Assembly: GCF_004217225.1 (NCBI RefSeq)
Contig: NZ_SHKM01000001.1
Location: 248,001-312,000, forward strand
Direction of reading: 5' to 3'
DNA length: 64,000 bases
From: Azospira oryzae
GTDB taxonomy: Bacteria > Pseudomonadota > Gammaproteobacteria > Burkholderiales > Rhodocyclaceae
Under the pieces are notes generated by a model. That model saw only the letters and a list, made by a program, of their open reading frames with translations, had not been told where the DNA came from and did not search any database. The translations under genes were made by a program, and so were the position numbers. Shown piece after piece: positions 16,487 through 26,613 of the stretch. The first letter of the stretch is position 1. Each line of letters opens with the position of its first letter.

Positions 16487-17326
16487 TCATACAGCGCCAA
16501 ATGCAGTTGGCTTAAGCATTGCCTCATGCGATTTGTGCAGCAGACGGACTTTCGGCAAGTTGTTGAGCAATGAAAACTCCTCAACAAGTGCAGTGAAGTT
16601 GCCGCCGTTCTTGGATATGCAGTTGTAAAACAACAAGAGCAACTCTTGATCTGATAGTTGCGCTCGAATTAGCCGAAGGTAGGGGCCACAAACGTAGTCT
16701 GCCTCCTTGACGAAGCGCACGATGTTGTAGAGGTAGCGGTAATAGTGACCGAGTTCAGTTTGGTGATCCTTCCAGAAGAGGTCATATGACAACCGGACAA
16801 TAGCTTCTTCACTGTACTTACCACTGGCCTTAGTCTCGTTTTCCCTATAAATTTTATTGAAGCGGGTGTAGAAGGCGTTAAAGCAATCGCGCCCCCTAGT
16901 CACGGTTCCATCTTTCTCAAGGTCAATCGAATTAACTATCCCGTTGTGGATGGTCAGCATCTGAAAGAATGTTGATTCAAAATTCTGCTTCTTAAGGCTA
17001 TCACTTTGCTCTCGGAGTGCGTCCGCCGAACGCTTTAGCTCAACGCGAGATTCGCGTAGTTCAGTTTGCTGAATAACGATCGTCACCAGCAAGCCCATGA
17101 ACGTTAAAAAGGTCAGGAGCGGGTTGAGTACGCCACCAAAGAAGTCCCCCCATTCACCAAAGTTGCTTTTACCAATAGCGAATAGATTGACTAGGAATAC
17201 CAACAAGACAGCGACGACAGCGGCTTGAAATAGGCGATAGAGGGACCGGACAGAAGTTTTGTTGCGCGGCGAGATTAGCCTCGCAAAGCGCCTGAAGAGT
17301 TTTTGATTTGCGTTCATGTGAAACAA
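16487..17326 (-). CDS. Putative phage abortive infection protein (putAbiC family)
   Basis: A 279-residue protein (or 276 from MNANQK at the second Met). Residues 30-50 and 75-100 are membrane helices, the second preceded by FGEWGDFFGGVLNPLLTF, the hallmark of putAbiC (PF16872); then a coiled region (ELRESRVELKRSADALREQ), and the soluble part with FESTFFQMLTIHNGIV, GHYYRYLYNIVRFV and RAQLSDQELLLLFYNCIS. Family members are linked to phage resistance through abortive infection; the mechanism is unknown. It is AT-rich compared with the chromosome, is preceded by the 17336-17542 repeat and followed by an attC-like site, so it looks like a gene cassette. Confidence 0.75.
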   Translation of the reverse strand: MFHMNANQKLFRRFARLISPRNKTSVRSLYRLFQAAVVAVLLVFLVNLFAIGKSNFGEWGDFFGGVLNPLLTFLTFMGLLVTIVIQQTELRESRVELKRSADALREQSDSLKKQNFESTFFQMLTIHNGIVNSIDLEKDGTVTRGRDCFNAFYTRFNKIYRENETKASGKYSEEAIVRLSYDLFWKDHQTELGHYYRYLYNIVRFVKEADYVCGPYLRLIRAQLSDQELLLLFYNCISKNGGNFTALVEEFSLLNNLPKVRLLHKSHEAMLKPTAFGAV

Positions 17327-17335
17327 AGGTGAGAT

Positions 17336-17542
17336 GCCTCAACGTGAGGTGACTGGCAAAACTGCCGTATAAACTGGTGAAATACCGTACAAGCAAGAAA
17401 GCCCGGCAGCCTCGGATGTTCCCCAATAGGGGCTTTCGCTAGATTGGCGGCAATATTTGCGGGGATCGATGGCGGTCATGCGTGGCATGCGTGACTGGTT
17501 CAATGTGACGCTGATTTTGCCAGTCGGTCAGCCAAATGTCAT
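17336..17542 (-). repeat. Long repeat element, copy A, with attC-like half
   Basis: On the minus strand this 207-base stretch aligns nearly end to end with 46540-46736: both start TGACATTT(A/G)GCTGACCGACT followed by GGCAAAATCA, share TGCCGCCAATCTA-type and ACGGCAGTTTTGCCA-type blocks, and end CACGTT(A/G)(A/G)G just before a cassette-like gene. The half next to the gene (17336-17454) resembles a large attC (TCTAGCG...CACGTTGAG); copy B has a better preserved version. Confidence 0.7.
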
Positions 17543-17753
17543 GTCTTCGGTTTTTTGCGCACGGCTGCATCGGGACTATTCCCACCACATCCGTTCCTGG
17601 CGGAAAGCCGGTGCAACCCGAGCTTCGATAACCCCGGAGGAACAACATGGCCGCCTGCTACGCCGGCAGGTGGCAGTTTTGCGTTGCCCCTGGGCGGCAG
17701 CTTTGATGGGAAGGCTCTGGGGCCCGTCACCGCACAGATAGGGCCGCTGAAAT

Positions 17754-17812
17754 GCAGAAGGGACGCCATTTCTGGCCCGGTGTGCCGGGAGAATGGCGTC
17801 CCTTCTTGTTTG
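17754..17812. terminator. Large hairpin at the end of the liv operon
   Basis: AAGGGACGCCATT pairs exactly with AATGGCGTCCCTT around a GC-rich loop that itself has CCCGG/CCGGG. It lies just after the stop of livF and probably ends the operon, though the T-run is poor. The same GGCGTCCCT motif recurs in the element at 26397-26592. Bases 17543-17753 hold nothing recognisable. Confidence 0.55.
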
Positions 17813-17850
17813 TGGGGCAGTGGCCTGTCGGCCACTCCCGCTCGGGTGTG

Positions 17851-19342
<1,492 letters not shown>

Positions 19343-19346
<4 letters not shown>

Positions 19347-20206
19347 GCCTGACCTCCCTTGAGACGCTTGAAGAAGGCACGGATGCGGCGGGATTCCCAC
19401 AGGCCCTTGGGCAGGAACAGCACCACCAGCACCAGCACGGCGCCGTTCACCAGGGAACGGAAGTCCTGCAGGGAGCGCAGCAGTTCCGGCAGCAGGGTCA
19501 GGATGGAGGAGCCGAGCATGGGGCCGATGAGGCTGGAGGTACCGCCCAGTACCGCCATGGTGAGGATGTCCACGGCGTTCTCGAAGCCGTATTCCCGGGG
19601 GCTGATGAAGAAGGTGAAGTGGGCGTTGAGGGCCCCGGCCACGCCGGCGATGAAGGCGCCGAGGGAGAAGGCCAGCAGCTTGTAGCGGTCCACGTTGATG
19701 CCCATCAGGCGGGCGGCCACCTCGTCTTCCTTGATGGCCTCGAAGGCGCGGCCCACCTTGGAGCGGCGCAGCCGGGCCAGGCCATAGACGGTGACGGCCA
19801 GGATCAGGGCGATGTGCCAGCCTTCGGTGGCCAGGGGAATGCCGTTGAGGCCTTCGGGGCCGCCGGTGATCTCCAGGTTGAGCACGGTGATGCGCACCAC
19901 CTCGCCGAAGGCCAGGGTGGCCATGGCCAGGTAGACGCCGGAGAGCCGCAGCACCGGGGCGCCGATGATCAGGGCCACCAGGGTCGGGGCAATGCCGCCG
20001 GCCAGCAGCACGCTGCCGAAGGACCACTCCAGGTGCAGGGTGAGCAGGGCCGAGACGTAGGCGCCGACGCCCATGAAGGCGGCGTTGGCCAGGGACAGGA
20101 GGCCGCAGGAAAGGGTCAGCCAGATGGAGAGGGCCAACAGGGCGTGGACGCCCACCGAGAACACCAGGGTGCTGTAGGTGGACCAGAAGTCATTGAACCA
20201 TTCCAT
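19343..20206 (-). CDS. livM: Branched-chain amino acid ABC transporter permease LivM
   Basis: A 287-residue inner-membrane permease with about eight helices. It carries GLLSLANAAFMGVGAYVSALL and the coupling-loop motif GRAFEAIKEDEVAARLMGINVDRYKLLAF, diagnostic of LivM. The ATG at 20206 overlaps the last bases of livH; an adjoining longer frame to 20911 is only read-through of livH in another frame. Confidence 0.94.
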
Positions 20207-21087
20207 CACGCTTTCCTTTCCAGCTTGCGCCCGAACAGCCCGGAAGGCCGCACCAGCAGGATCAGGAAGAGCAGGCCGAAGGCCACCGCGTCGCCCATCT
20301 GGCTCGACAGGTAGGCCTTGCTGATGACCTCGGCGAAGCCCAGGAAGAGGCCGCCGATGAGGGCGCCGCGGATGTCGCCCATGCCGCCGAGGATGATCAC
20401 GGCGATGCCCTTGTGCAGCATGGGCTGGCCCATGAAGGGGGTGATGGCGTTGAAGTTGAGGCCGATCAGCACCCCGGCGATGCCGCCCAGGGCGGCGGCG
20501 ACGAAGGAGGTGATGTGGAACAGGCCTTCCACGTTGATGCCCAGCAGATAGGCGGCCTTGGGGGATTCGGCGATGGCCCGCAGGGCGCGGCCCAGCTGGG
20601 TTCGCTTCAAGATGGTGAACAGCACGGCCATGAGCAGGAAGGCGATGGCGACGATGGCGATTTCCAGGGCCCGCACATGCACGTCGCCAACCATGAATTC
20701 GCCGGCCGGCATGACGTCCTCGGGGAAGCGCAGCACCTCGGCACCGAACAGGCCCTGGGCGGCGCTGGTGAGCATGATGCCGACACCGATGGTGGCGATC
20801 ATGGGAATCAGGTGGGGGGCGTTGCGGGCGCGCAGGGGTTTCAGCACCAGCACGTCCACCAGGAGGCCGATGGTACCGCTGACCACCATGGCGCCGAGCA
20901 TGGCCACCCACAAGGGGGCGTTGAGGTGGCTGACCATGGCCAGGGCGGCGTAGCTGCCGACCATGAACACCGCTCCGTGGGAGAGGTTGATCACCGCCAG
21001 CACGCCGAACACCAGGGTGAAACCCAGGGCGAACAGCGCGTAGACGCTGCCGAGCGTCAGGGCGTTGAGGAGTTGTTGTTCAAGCAT
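20206..21087 (-). CDS. livH: Branched-chain amino acid ABC transporter permease LivH
   Basis: A 293-residue inner-membrane permease with about eight helices. GSVYALFALGFTLVFGVLAVINLSHG at the N-terminus and GRALRAIAESPKAAYLLGINVE in the coupling loop are typical LivH. It forms a heterodimer with LivM. It begins 87 bases after the binding-protein gene. Confidence 0.95.
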   Translation of the reverse strand: MLEQQLLNALTLGSVYALFALGFTLVFGVLAVINLSHGAVFMVGSYAALAMVSHLNAPLWVAMLGAMVVSGTIGLLVDVLVLKPLRARNAPHLIPMIATIGVGIMLTSAAQGLFGAEVLRFPEDVMPAGEFMVGDVHVRALEIAIVAIAFLLMAVLFTILKRTQLGRALRAIAESPKAAYLLGINVEGLFHITSFVAAALGGIAGVLIGLNFNAITPFMGQPMLHKGIAVIILGGMGDIRGALIGGLFLGFAEVISKAYLSSQMGDAVAFGLLFLILLVRPSGLFGRKLERKA

Positions 21088-21174
21088 GGGGAAATTCCAG
21101 TTGCAAATGCAATGCGGGGCAGACTTTCATCGGCCCCGCATTGGTGGGTAAGACAGGCTTACGCGGACAGTCGC

Positions 21175-22329
21175 TTACTTGCCGTCGAAGGCGGTGAACT
21201 TGCCACCCTTGACCACGTAGATGAAGGGCTTCTGATCCGCATCCCAGCCGCCCGGCTTGCCGGACTTGGTGACAGCGGGACGGAACTTGAAGGGGCCGGT
21301 GGCGCCGTTGATGGTGGCCTTGGGCAGGGCGTTCTTCAGGGCTTCCCGGTCGGCGGCGATGTCGCCGGAGAGCTTCACTTCCTGCAGGGCGGCGGCGGCC
21401 ACGTGCAGGGCGTCGAAGGCCTGGGCGGCGAACTGGTTGGGCTCGGCGTTGTACTTCTTCACGTAGGCGGCGACGAAGGCCTTGTTGGCGGGCGCCGGGT
21501 TGGTGTTGGACCAGGGGCTGCCGACGAAGGTGCCTTCACCGGCCAGCTTGGAGATCTCGAACAGCTTGGGGGAATTGAAGCCGTTGCCGCCGATGAAGGG
21601 CACCTTGATGCCCAGGCCCCGGGCCTGCAGCATGATGTTGGCGGCTTCTTCGGCCAGACAGGAACAGATCACCGCATCCGGGTTGGAGGCCTTGATCTTG
21701 GTCAGCTGGGCCTTGAAGTCCACGTCGCCCTTGACGTAGGTCTCGGTGGTGGTGACGGGCAGCTTCTGGTCTTCCAGCACCTTCTTGAAGACGTCGTAGC
21801 CGCTCTTGGTGAAGGCGTCGTCGTTACCGTAGATGACGGCAACCTGCTTCAGCTTGTAGTGCTTGGTGGCGGTGGCCACGGTCACCGGCAGCACGTCCGA
21901 TTCCATGACGGAGTTGCGGAAGACATAGGGGCCGATGTCGGTGATGCCGTTGGCAGTGACGGAGGTGCCGAAGACCACGGTCTTGGCGCCGTTGGCCACG
22001 GGGCCGGCGGCGAACATGGAGTTGGACAGGGTGGGGCCGAAGACCATCAGCACCTTGTCCTGGAAAATCAGCTTCTTGAAGACGTTGATGCCTTCTTCCT
22101 TCTTGCCCTGCTCGTCCTCGACGACCAGCTGGATCTTGTTGCCGTTCACACCGCCCTTGGCGTTGATTTCATCGGCAGCCAGCTGGAAGCCGTTGCGGAT
22201 GGCGACGCCGTACTGGGCGGCACCGCCGGTGAGGGCGGCGGCCACGCCGATCTTGATGTCGGCGGCCTGGGCCAGGCCGGCGGCGGCGAGGGCGCCAACC
22301 AGAACGAGGGATTTGGGCAGGAAGCGCAT
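21175..22329 (-). CDS. livK: Branched-chain amino acid ABC transporter periplasmic binding protein
   Basis: A 384-residue protein. Residues 1-22 are a signal peptide (cleavage LAQA-AD), then DIKIGVAAALTGGAAQYGVAIRNG and a type I periplasmic binding fold (Peripla_BP_6). It delivers Leu/Ile/Val-type substrates to LivHMGF; exact specificity cannot be read. The ATG at 22329 is preferred, with a GGAG-like site upstream (CTGGAGAAACT on the minus strand). First gene of the operon. Confidence 0.93.
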   Translation of the reverse strand: MRFLPKSLVLVGALAAAGLAQAADIKIGVAAALTGGAAQYGVAIRNGFQLAADEINAKGGVNGNKIQLVVEDEQGKKEEGINVFKKLIFQDKVLMVFGPTLSNSMFAAGPVANGAKTVVFGTSVTANGITDIGPYVFRNSVMESDVLPVTVATATKHYKLKQVAVIYGNDDAFTKSGYDVFKKVLEDQKLPVTTTETYVKGDVDFKAQLTKIKASNPDAVICSCLAEEAANIMLQARGLGIKVPFIGGNGFNSPKLFEISKLAGEGTFVGSPWSNTNPAPANKAFVAAYVKKYNAEPNQFAAQAFDALHVAAAALQEVKLSGDIAADREALKNALPKATINGATGPFKFRPAVTKSGKPGGWDADQKPFIYVVKGGKFTAFDGK

Positions 22330-22833
22330 AGTTTCTCCAGTGAATTCTGTTTTTGATTCGTACCAATGCGTCGGGCCGGGCCGGTGGGCCCTGGCGGAAC
22401 GCCTGTCGATATCGGCGCCGGTGCGGCAATGCCCGCCTTTTGGGCGCGGCGCTTGCCTGGCCGGCACAGGTTTCTCGTAACCTGCGCCCAGGCCCGGGCT
22501 GGGAAGCTTGTGGTTCCAGCCTGTCCTGGTTTGACCGGGTTCCCCGTTGGGCGGGCGGCGGCGGGACGAATCCCGGGCAGCCCATGCGAAATGGGGAGGA
22601 AACCGTCAATTATACCGGCTCCGGGCCCTCCGGCGTCAGTACGTGGAAACCCGCAGGGGCGAACGGTGCCGGAATCCGCAAGTGCCCGGCTCATGGCCGA
22701 GTGCTCCGGACTGGCGCCGCATGGCGGCTGGCGGCCTATAATCGAGCGCTGCATACCGTTTCCGGCCCCGCCCGAGTGCTGCTCGGCCGGCCCGGCATGC
22801 ATTCGGTCTTTCGCTCAAACTGATGGAGAAATC
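22330..22833. other. 500-bp intergenic region between livK and the FKBP gene
   Basis: Divergent promoter region without a convincing gene. GGCCTATAATCG at about 22734-22745 gives a perfect TATAAT about 90 bases before the FKBP start and is the likely plus-strand promoter; no clear -35 partner was identified. AATTATACC near 22609-22617 is another possible -10. Confidence 0.4.
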
Positions 22834-23241
22834 ATGCAACTGTGGCAAAAACTCATGCTGACCGCCGTGGCGGCCCTGGCTGCCGCCGGCGTCCAGGCGG
22901 GCGCCCCGGAAAAGACCCCTTCCGGCCTGGTCTATGAATCCCTCAAGGACGGCAGCGGCGAAAAAGCCGCCCCCGAGCTGACGGTGCAGGTGCACTACCG
23001 GGGCACCCTGGCCAACGGCAGCGAGTTCGACAGCTCCTACAAGCGGGGCCAGCCCGCCACCTTCCCCCTCAACCGGGTCATTCCCTGCTGGACCGAAGGC
23101 GTCTCCAAGATGCGCGAAGGCGGCAAGGCCCGCCTCACCTGCCCGCCGGAAATCGCCTATGGCTCCCGCGGCGCCGGCGGCGCCGTGCCGCCCAACGCCA
23201 CCCTGACCTTCGAGGTGGAACTGCTCAAGGTGATCCGCTAA
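22834..23241 (+). CDS. FKBP-type peptidyl-prolyl cis-trans isomerase, exported
   Basis: A 135-residue protein with a signal peptide (AALAAAGVQA-GA) and one FKBP domain: VQVHYRGTLANGSEFDSSYKRGQPATFPLNRVIPCWTEGV and PEIAYGSRGAGGAVPPNATLTFEVELL. The active-site pattern (Y, F, D, V-I, W, Y, F) is complete. It is probably a periplasmic folding catalyst like a short FkpA. TGGAGAAATC precedes the ATG. Single-gene unit. Confidence 0.93.
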   Translation: MQLWQKLMLTAVAALAAAGVQAGAPEKTPSGLVYESLKDGSGEKAAPELTVQVHYRGTLANGSEFDSSYKRGQPATFPLNRVIPCWTEGVSKMREGGKARLTCPPEIAYGSRGAGGAVPPNATLTFEVELLKVIR

Positions 23242-23332
23242 TCCTTGGCGGATGTGGGACCCGGGCGCCACACAGCGCGCCCCGGCCCGGGGCGTCCGCC
23301 CCGTGCGGACTTTCCCTGTTTCCCCCTTTTTC

Positions 23333-23731
23333 CTACTCGCTGACCCGGCCCCGCTGCAGCTTCACCAGGCCCCGCTTGACCTTGCTGTCCACCCGCTTGC
23401 GCTGGGAGCTGCGACTGGGTTTGGTGGGACGGCGCTGGACGGGGACGAAGGCCGCGGCGGCGATCATTTCCCGCAGCCGCACCAGGGCGTCTTCCCGGTT
23501 GCGCTCCAGACTGCGGTGCTTCTGGGCCTTGATGACGATGATGCCGTCGCTGCTGAGGCGCTGGTCGCGCCGGGCCAGCAGCCTGGCCTTGATCTCTTCC
23601 GGCAGGGACGAGGCGCCCACGTCGAAGCGCAGGTGCACCGCGTTGGAGACCTTGTTCACATTCTGGCCGCCGGCGCCCTGGGCACGGATGGCGACGATTT
23701 CCACTTCGCTTTCGTTGAGGGTGATGCTCAC
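23333..23731 (-). CDS. arfB: Alternative ribosome-rescue factor ArfB (peptidyl-tRNA hydrolase)
   Basis: A 132-residue protein with the GGQ motif at residues 21-23 (GAGGQNVNKVSNAVHLRF) and a basic C-terminal tail (KPSRSSQRKRVDSKVKRGLVKLQRGR) that enters the empty mRNA channel of stalled ribosomes. This combination is diagnostic of ArfB/YaeJ rather than RF1/RF2. The start is a GTG at 23731 (GTGAGCATC), matching the usual MSI/MITL-type N-terminus; a longer frame to 23869 is not needed. Confidence 0.9.
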   Translation of the reverse strand: MSITLNESEVEIVAIRAQGAGGQNVNKVSNAVHLRFDVGASSLPEEIKARLLARRDQRLSSDGIIVIKAQKHRSLERNREDALVRLREMIAAAAFVPVQRRPTKPSRSSQRKRVDSKVKRGLVKLQRGRVSE

Positions 23732-23865
23732 GGCTGAATCCTTGGGGCGGGGGCAGGTCGGCATTTTCCCCCATTCTGCGCCAATCCGCCGCCAGCCCGT
23801 TGCCGGGCCGCCATGAAAAAGGGCCACCCCGGGGTGGCCCTTTGCTTTGGCGCGGGGCGCCGGTC

Positions 23866-24675
23866 TCACTGCAGGTAGGCGGGGCGGGCGTAGCCCTGGA
23901 AGTGCTTGTCCAGCACGGCCTTGTATTCGGGGGACTTGAAGGCGGCGACGATGTCCTGGGTCCAGGGCTTGTGCTGGTCTTCCGTCTTCACCGCCACCAC
24001 GTTGAGATAGTGGTCCGGCGTCTTTTCCAGGGCGATGGCTTCGCTCAGCTTGAGGCCGGAGGCGATGGCGAAGTTGCCGTTGATGACGACGAAGGCGGCA
24101 TCGTCCAGGGTGCGGGGCAGCTGGGCGGCCTCGATGGGGGTCAGCTGCAGCTTGTGGGGGTTCTCCGCCACGTCCTTCTCGGTGGCCTTGAGGGGATCGG
24201 TGCCCGGCTTCACCTTGAGCAGGCCGTTCTGTTCCAGGAACACCAGGGCCCGGGCCAGGTTGGAAGGATCGTTGGGCAGGGTGATGCGGTCGCCGTCCTT
24301 CAGTTCCTTGAGACTGGCGCGCTTCTTGGAATAGAGGCCGAGGGGGGCGATCGGGGCCTTGATCACGTCCACCAGGTTGAGGCCCTTGTCGGCGGCGAAT
24401 TTCTTCAGGTAGATGACGTGCTGGAACAGGTTGGCATCCAGGGAGCCCTGGGCCAGGGCCAGGTTGGGCTGCACGTAGTCGTTGAATTCCACCAGCTTCA
24501 CGCTGTAGCCCTTCTTTTCCAGGATGGGCTTGATGCCCAGCTTCAGCTGGTCGAAGTTGGGGCCGGCGGTGGCGCCGAGGGTCAGGTTTTTCTTCTCCTG
24601 GGCCAGGGCGCCCGGGGCGGCGGCGGCCAGGCCCAGGGAGAGGGCGGCGGCCAGCAGGGTGTGGATGATTTTCAT
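23866..24675 (-). CDS. metQ: MetQ/NlpA-family methionine-binding protein, copy 1
   Basis: A 269-residue periplasmic binding protein (NlpA/Lipoprotein_9). It has a signal peptide cut near GALA-QE, with no lipobox Cys, so it is soluble rather than lipidated. LGATAGPNFDQ, YVQPNLALAQGSLDANLFQH and LPNDPSNLARAL are the typical ligand-site blocks. It is a close paralogue of the protein at 25554-26357. Last gene of the methionine locus, directly after mtnD. Ligand is presumably D/L-methionine or a related thio-compound. Confidence 0.88.
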   Translation of the reverse strand: MKIIHTLLAAALSLGLAAAAPGALAQEKKNLTLGATAGPNFDQLKLGIKPILEKKGYSVKLVEFNDYVQPNLALAQGSLDANLFQHVIYLKKFAADKGLNLVDVIKAPIAPLGLYSKKRASLKELKDGDRITLPNDPSNLARALVFLEQNGLLKVKPGTDPLKATEKDVAENPHKLQLTPIEAAQLPRTLDDAAFVVINGNFAIASGLKLSEAIALEKTPDHYLNVVAVKTEDQHKPWTQDIVAAFKSPEYKAVLDKHFQGYARPAYLQ

Positions 24676-24721
24676 GGCAATGGCTCCGGTGGGGATGGTT
24701 GGGGTTGTTTTCTACGTTGGC

Positions 24722-25297
24722 TCAGTGGCTGTCGGTGCCGGCCTGCAGCAGGCCCAGCAGGGCGGGGTCGGCCTGGCGCCCGGTGTAGTCGGCGACCCAC
24801 TGCTTCTCCCGGGAAAAGAGGCGCAGGGCCTTGAGCCCAGGGTCGGGGCCGAGGGCGAACCAGTGTTCGGTGCCGGCGGGGACTTCCAGGTAATCGCCGG
24901 GGCCCGCTTCCAGCAGCACCTGGCTGCCATCCGCCCGGACTACGCCGAAGTAGCCGGTGCCGGCCAGGATGTAGCGCACCTCGTGGTCCGTATGGGTATG
25001 GACCTGGGCGAACTGTTGGCGCAGGCGGGGTAGCTCGGGCAGGTCGGCGTGAAAGGCCACCAGGTCCCGGCCGGCCCCGGCGGGGGCCTGCACGGCCTGG
25101 CCCAGGCTGGCGTCGAGGTGTTGCAGCAGCTGGGCCTGTTGCGCCGGGTCCAGTTCGGGCCGGGCCAGCAGGGCGGCGGTGTGCGGGTCCTGGGGCAGGG
25201 GCAGGTGGCGCAGGGTCAGGCCCAGGCTGCGGGCGAGGGCGTTGACGGTGGCCGGGTCGGCTTCGTACTTGCCATCGGGGGTGAACAGGCGTGCCAT
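24722..25297 (-). CDS. mtnD: Acireductone dioxygenase (methionine salvage)
   Basis: A 191-residue cupin. The metal site is HTHTDHEVRYI around residues 97-107 (His, His, Glu) plus His in GTEHWFAL, the ARD set. The enzyme converts acireductone to formate and 2-oxo-4-methylthiobutyrate with iron, regenerating methionine from methylthioadenosine. It lies between two metQ genes, linking uptake and salvage; other mtn genes are not in the window. Confidence 0.9.
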   Translation of the reverse strand: MARLFTPDGKYEADPATVNALARSLGLTLRHLPLPQDPHTAALLARPELDPAQQAQLLQHLDASLGQAVQAPAGAGRDLVAFHADLPELPRLRQQFAQVHTHTDHEVRYILAGTGYFGVVRADGSQVLLEAGPGDYLEVPAGTEHWFALGPDPGLKALRLFSREKQWVADYTGRQADPALLGLLQAGTDSH

Positions 25298-25553
25298 GCA
25301 GGGGCTCCAGTGGTTGCGGGCGGGGGCCGATCGCTGCGATCGGGCCCCACGCCGGAAGTGAGGATGAGAGCCACTTTAGGGAATCGCCGGCGCCGGCGGA
25401 AATACCGATTGGTGGGGTCGATATGCGGCGGCGGAATATGGGGCAGGGGACGCGCCCGGCCAGAGGGGCGGCGGATGGTGCCGGCCAAGAAAAAGGCCGC
25501 CCGGAGGCGGCCTGTGGCGGGGCGGTTAGGCCGGCTTGGGGCCGGCTGTCCGC

Positions 25554-26357
25554 TTACTGCCAGTAGTTGGGGCGGGCGTAGCCCTGGAAGTGCTTGTCCA
25601 GCACGGCCTTGAATTCGGCGGACTTGAAGGCGGCGACGATGTCCTGGGCCCAGGCCTTGTTCTGGTCTTCGGTCTTCACCGCCACCACGTTGAGGTAGTG
25701 GTCCGGGGTCTTTTCCAGGGAGATGGCTTCGCTCAGCTTGAGGCCGGAGGCGATGGCGAAGTTGCCGGGCACCACCACCAGGCCGGCGTCGTCCAGGGTG
25801 CGGGGCAGCTGGGCGGCTTCGATGGGGGTCAGCTGCAGCTTGCGCGGGTTCTCCGCCACGTCCTTCTCGGTGGCCTTGAGGGCGTCGATGCCGGCCTTGA
25901 CCTTGATCAGGCCGTTCTGCTCCAGGAAGTGCAGGGCCCGGGCCAGGTTGGAGGGATCGTTGGGCAGGGTGACGCGGTCGCCGTCCTTGACGTCCTTGAG
26001 GCTCTTGGCCTTCTTGGAGTAGAGGCCCATGGGGGCCACCGGCACCTTGACCACGTCGGTCAGGTTGAGGCCCTTGTCGGCGGAAAACTTCTTCAGGTAG
26101 ATGACGTGCTGGAAGACGTTGGCGTCCAGGGAACCCTGGGCCAGGGCCAGGTTGGGCTGCACGTAGTCGTTGAATTCCACCAGCTTCACGCTGTAGCCCT
26201 TCTTTTCCAGGATGGGCTTGATGCCCAGCTTGACCTGGTCGAAGTTGGGGCCGGCGGTGGCGCCGATGGTCAGGTTCTTCTTCTCCTGCGCGAAGGCGGG
26301 AGCCGCCGCCAGGCCCAGGGCCAGACCGGCAACGAGGAGGGAACGGATCAGTTTCAT
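25554..26357 (-). CDS. metQ: MetQ/NlpA-family methionine-binding protein, copy 2
   Basis: A 267-residue protein with a signal peptide (APAFA-QE) and the same blocks as copy 1 (TIGATAGPNFDQ, LPNDPSNLARALHF). The two are nearly identical over long stretches and differ mainly around residues 100-130 and 160-180, suggesting duplication followed by ligand or regulation drift. It is downstream of metI, separated by a repeat-bearing gap. The ATG at 26357 gives the normal signal peptide. Confidence 0.9.
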   Translation of the reverse strand: MKLIRSLLVAGLALGLAAAPAFAQEKKNLTIGATAGPNFDQVKLGIKPILEKKGYSVKLVEFNDYVQPNLALAQGSLDANVFQHVIYLKKFSADKGLNLTDVVKVPVAPMGLYSKKAKSLKDVKDGDRVTLPNDPSNLARALHFLEQNGLIKVKAGIDALKATEKDVAENPRKLQLTPIEAAQLPRTLDDAGLVVVPGNFAIASGLKLSEAISLEKTPDHYLNVVAVKTEDQNKAWAQDIVAAFKSAEFKAVLDKHFQGYARPNYWQ

Positions 26358-26396
26358 GTGTTTGGACTCCGTAGTTGGGGGTGAATCAAAAGCGTT

Positions 26397-26592
26397 GGCC
26401 ACAGAGGGCACAGAGATCACAGAGGGGGTTCATTCTCCGTGGGGTAGGGCGAGGGGCCTGGAAGGGCCGGTGCCCTGGCAGCCAATAGAGACGGACTTCT
26501 CAGCCGTGCCATCGTGGAAAATGGCGTCCCTATTGCCTCCCGGGCCTATTGCCTTTCGCTTTTTTCTCTGTGCTCTCTGTGTCCTCTGTGGC
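26397..26592. repeat. Inverted-repeat-bounded intergenic element
   Basis: The left edge (CCACAGAGGGCACAGAG at about 26399) and the right edge (reading inward GCCACAGAGGACACAGAG from 26592) are near-exact inverted repeats of about 27 bases. Inside is a second imperfect dyad, CCAATAGAGACG against CGTCCCTATTG, next to AATGGCGTCCCT, also found in the liv terminator hairpin. Similar CCACAGAGGACACAGAG motifs are common in intergenic DNA of many proteobacteria. It looks like a small non-coding mobile or REP-like element between metI and metQ. Confidence 0.65.
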
Positions 26593-26613
26593 TAAAAAGG
26601 TTTCCTACTCAGC

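Noticed and set aside
20413-22356. A 647-codon plus-strand frame opposite livH and livK
   Set aside because: Composition (Gly, His, Gln) typical of antisense frames here; livH and livK are certain.
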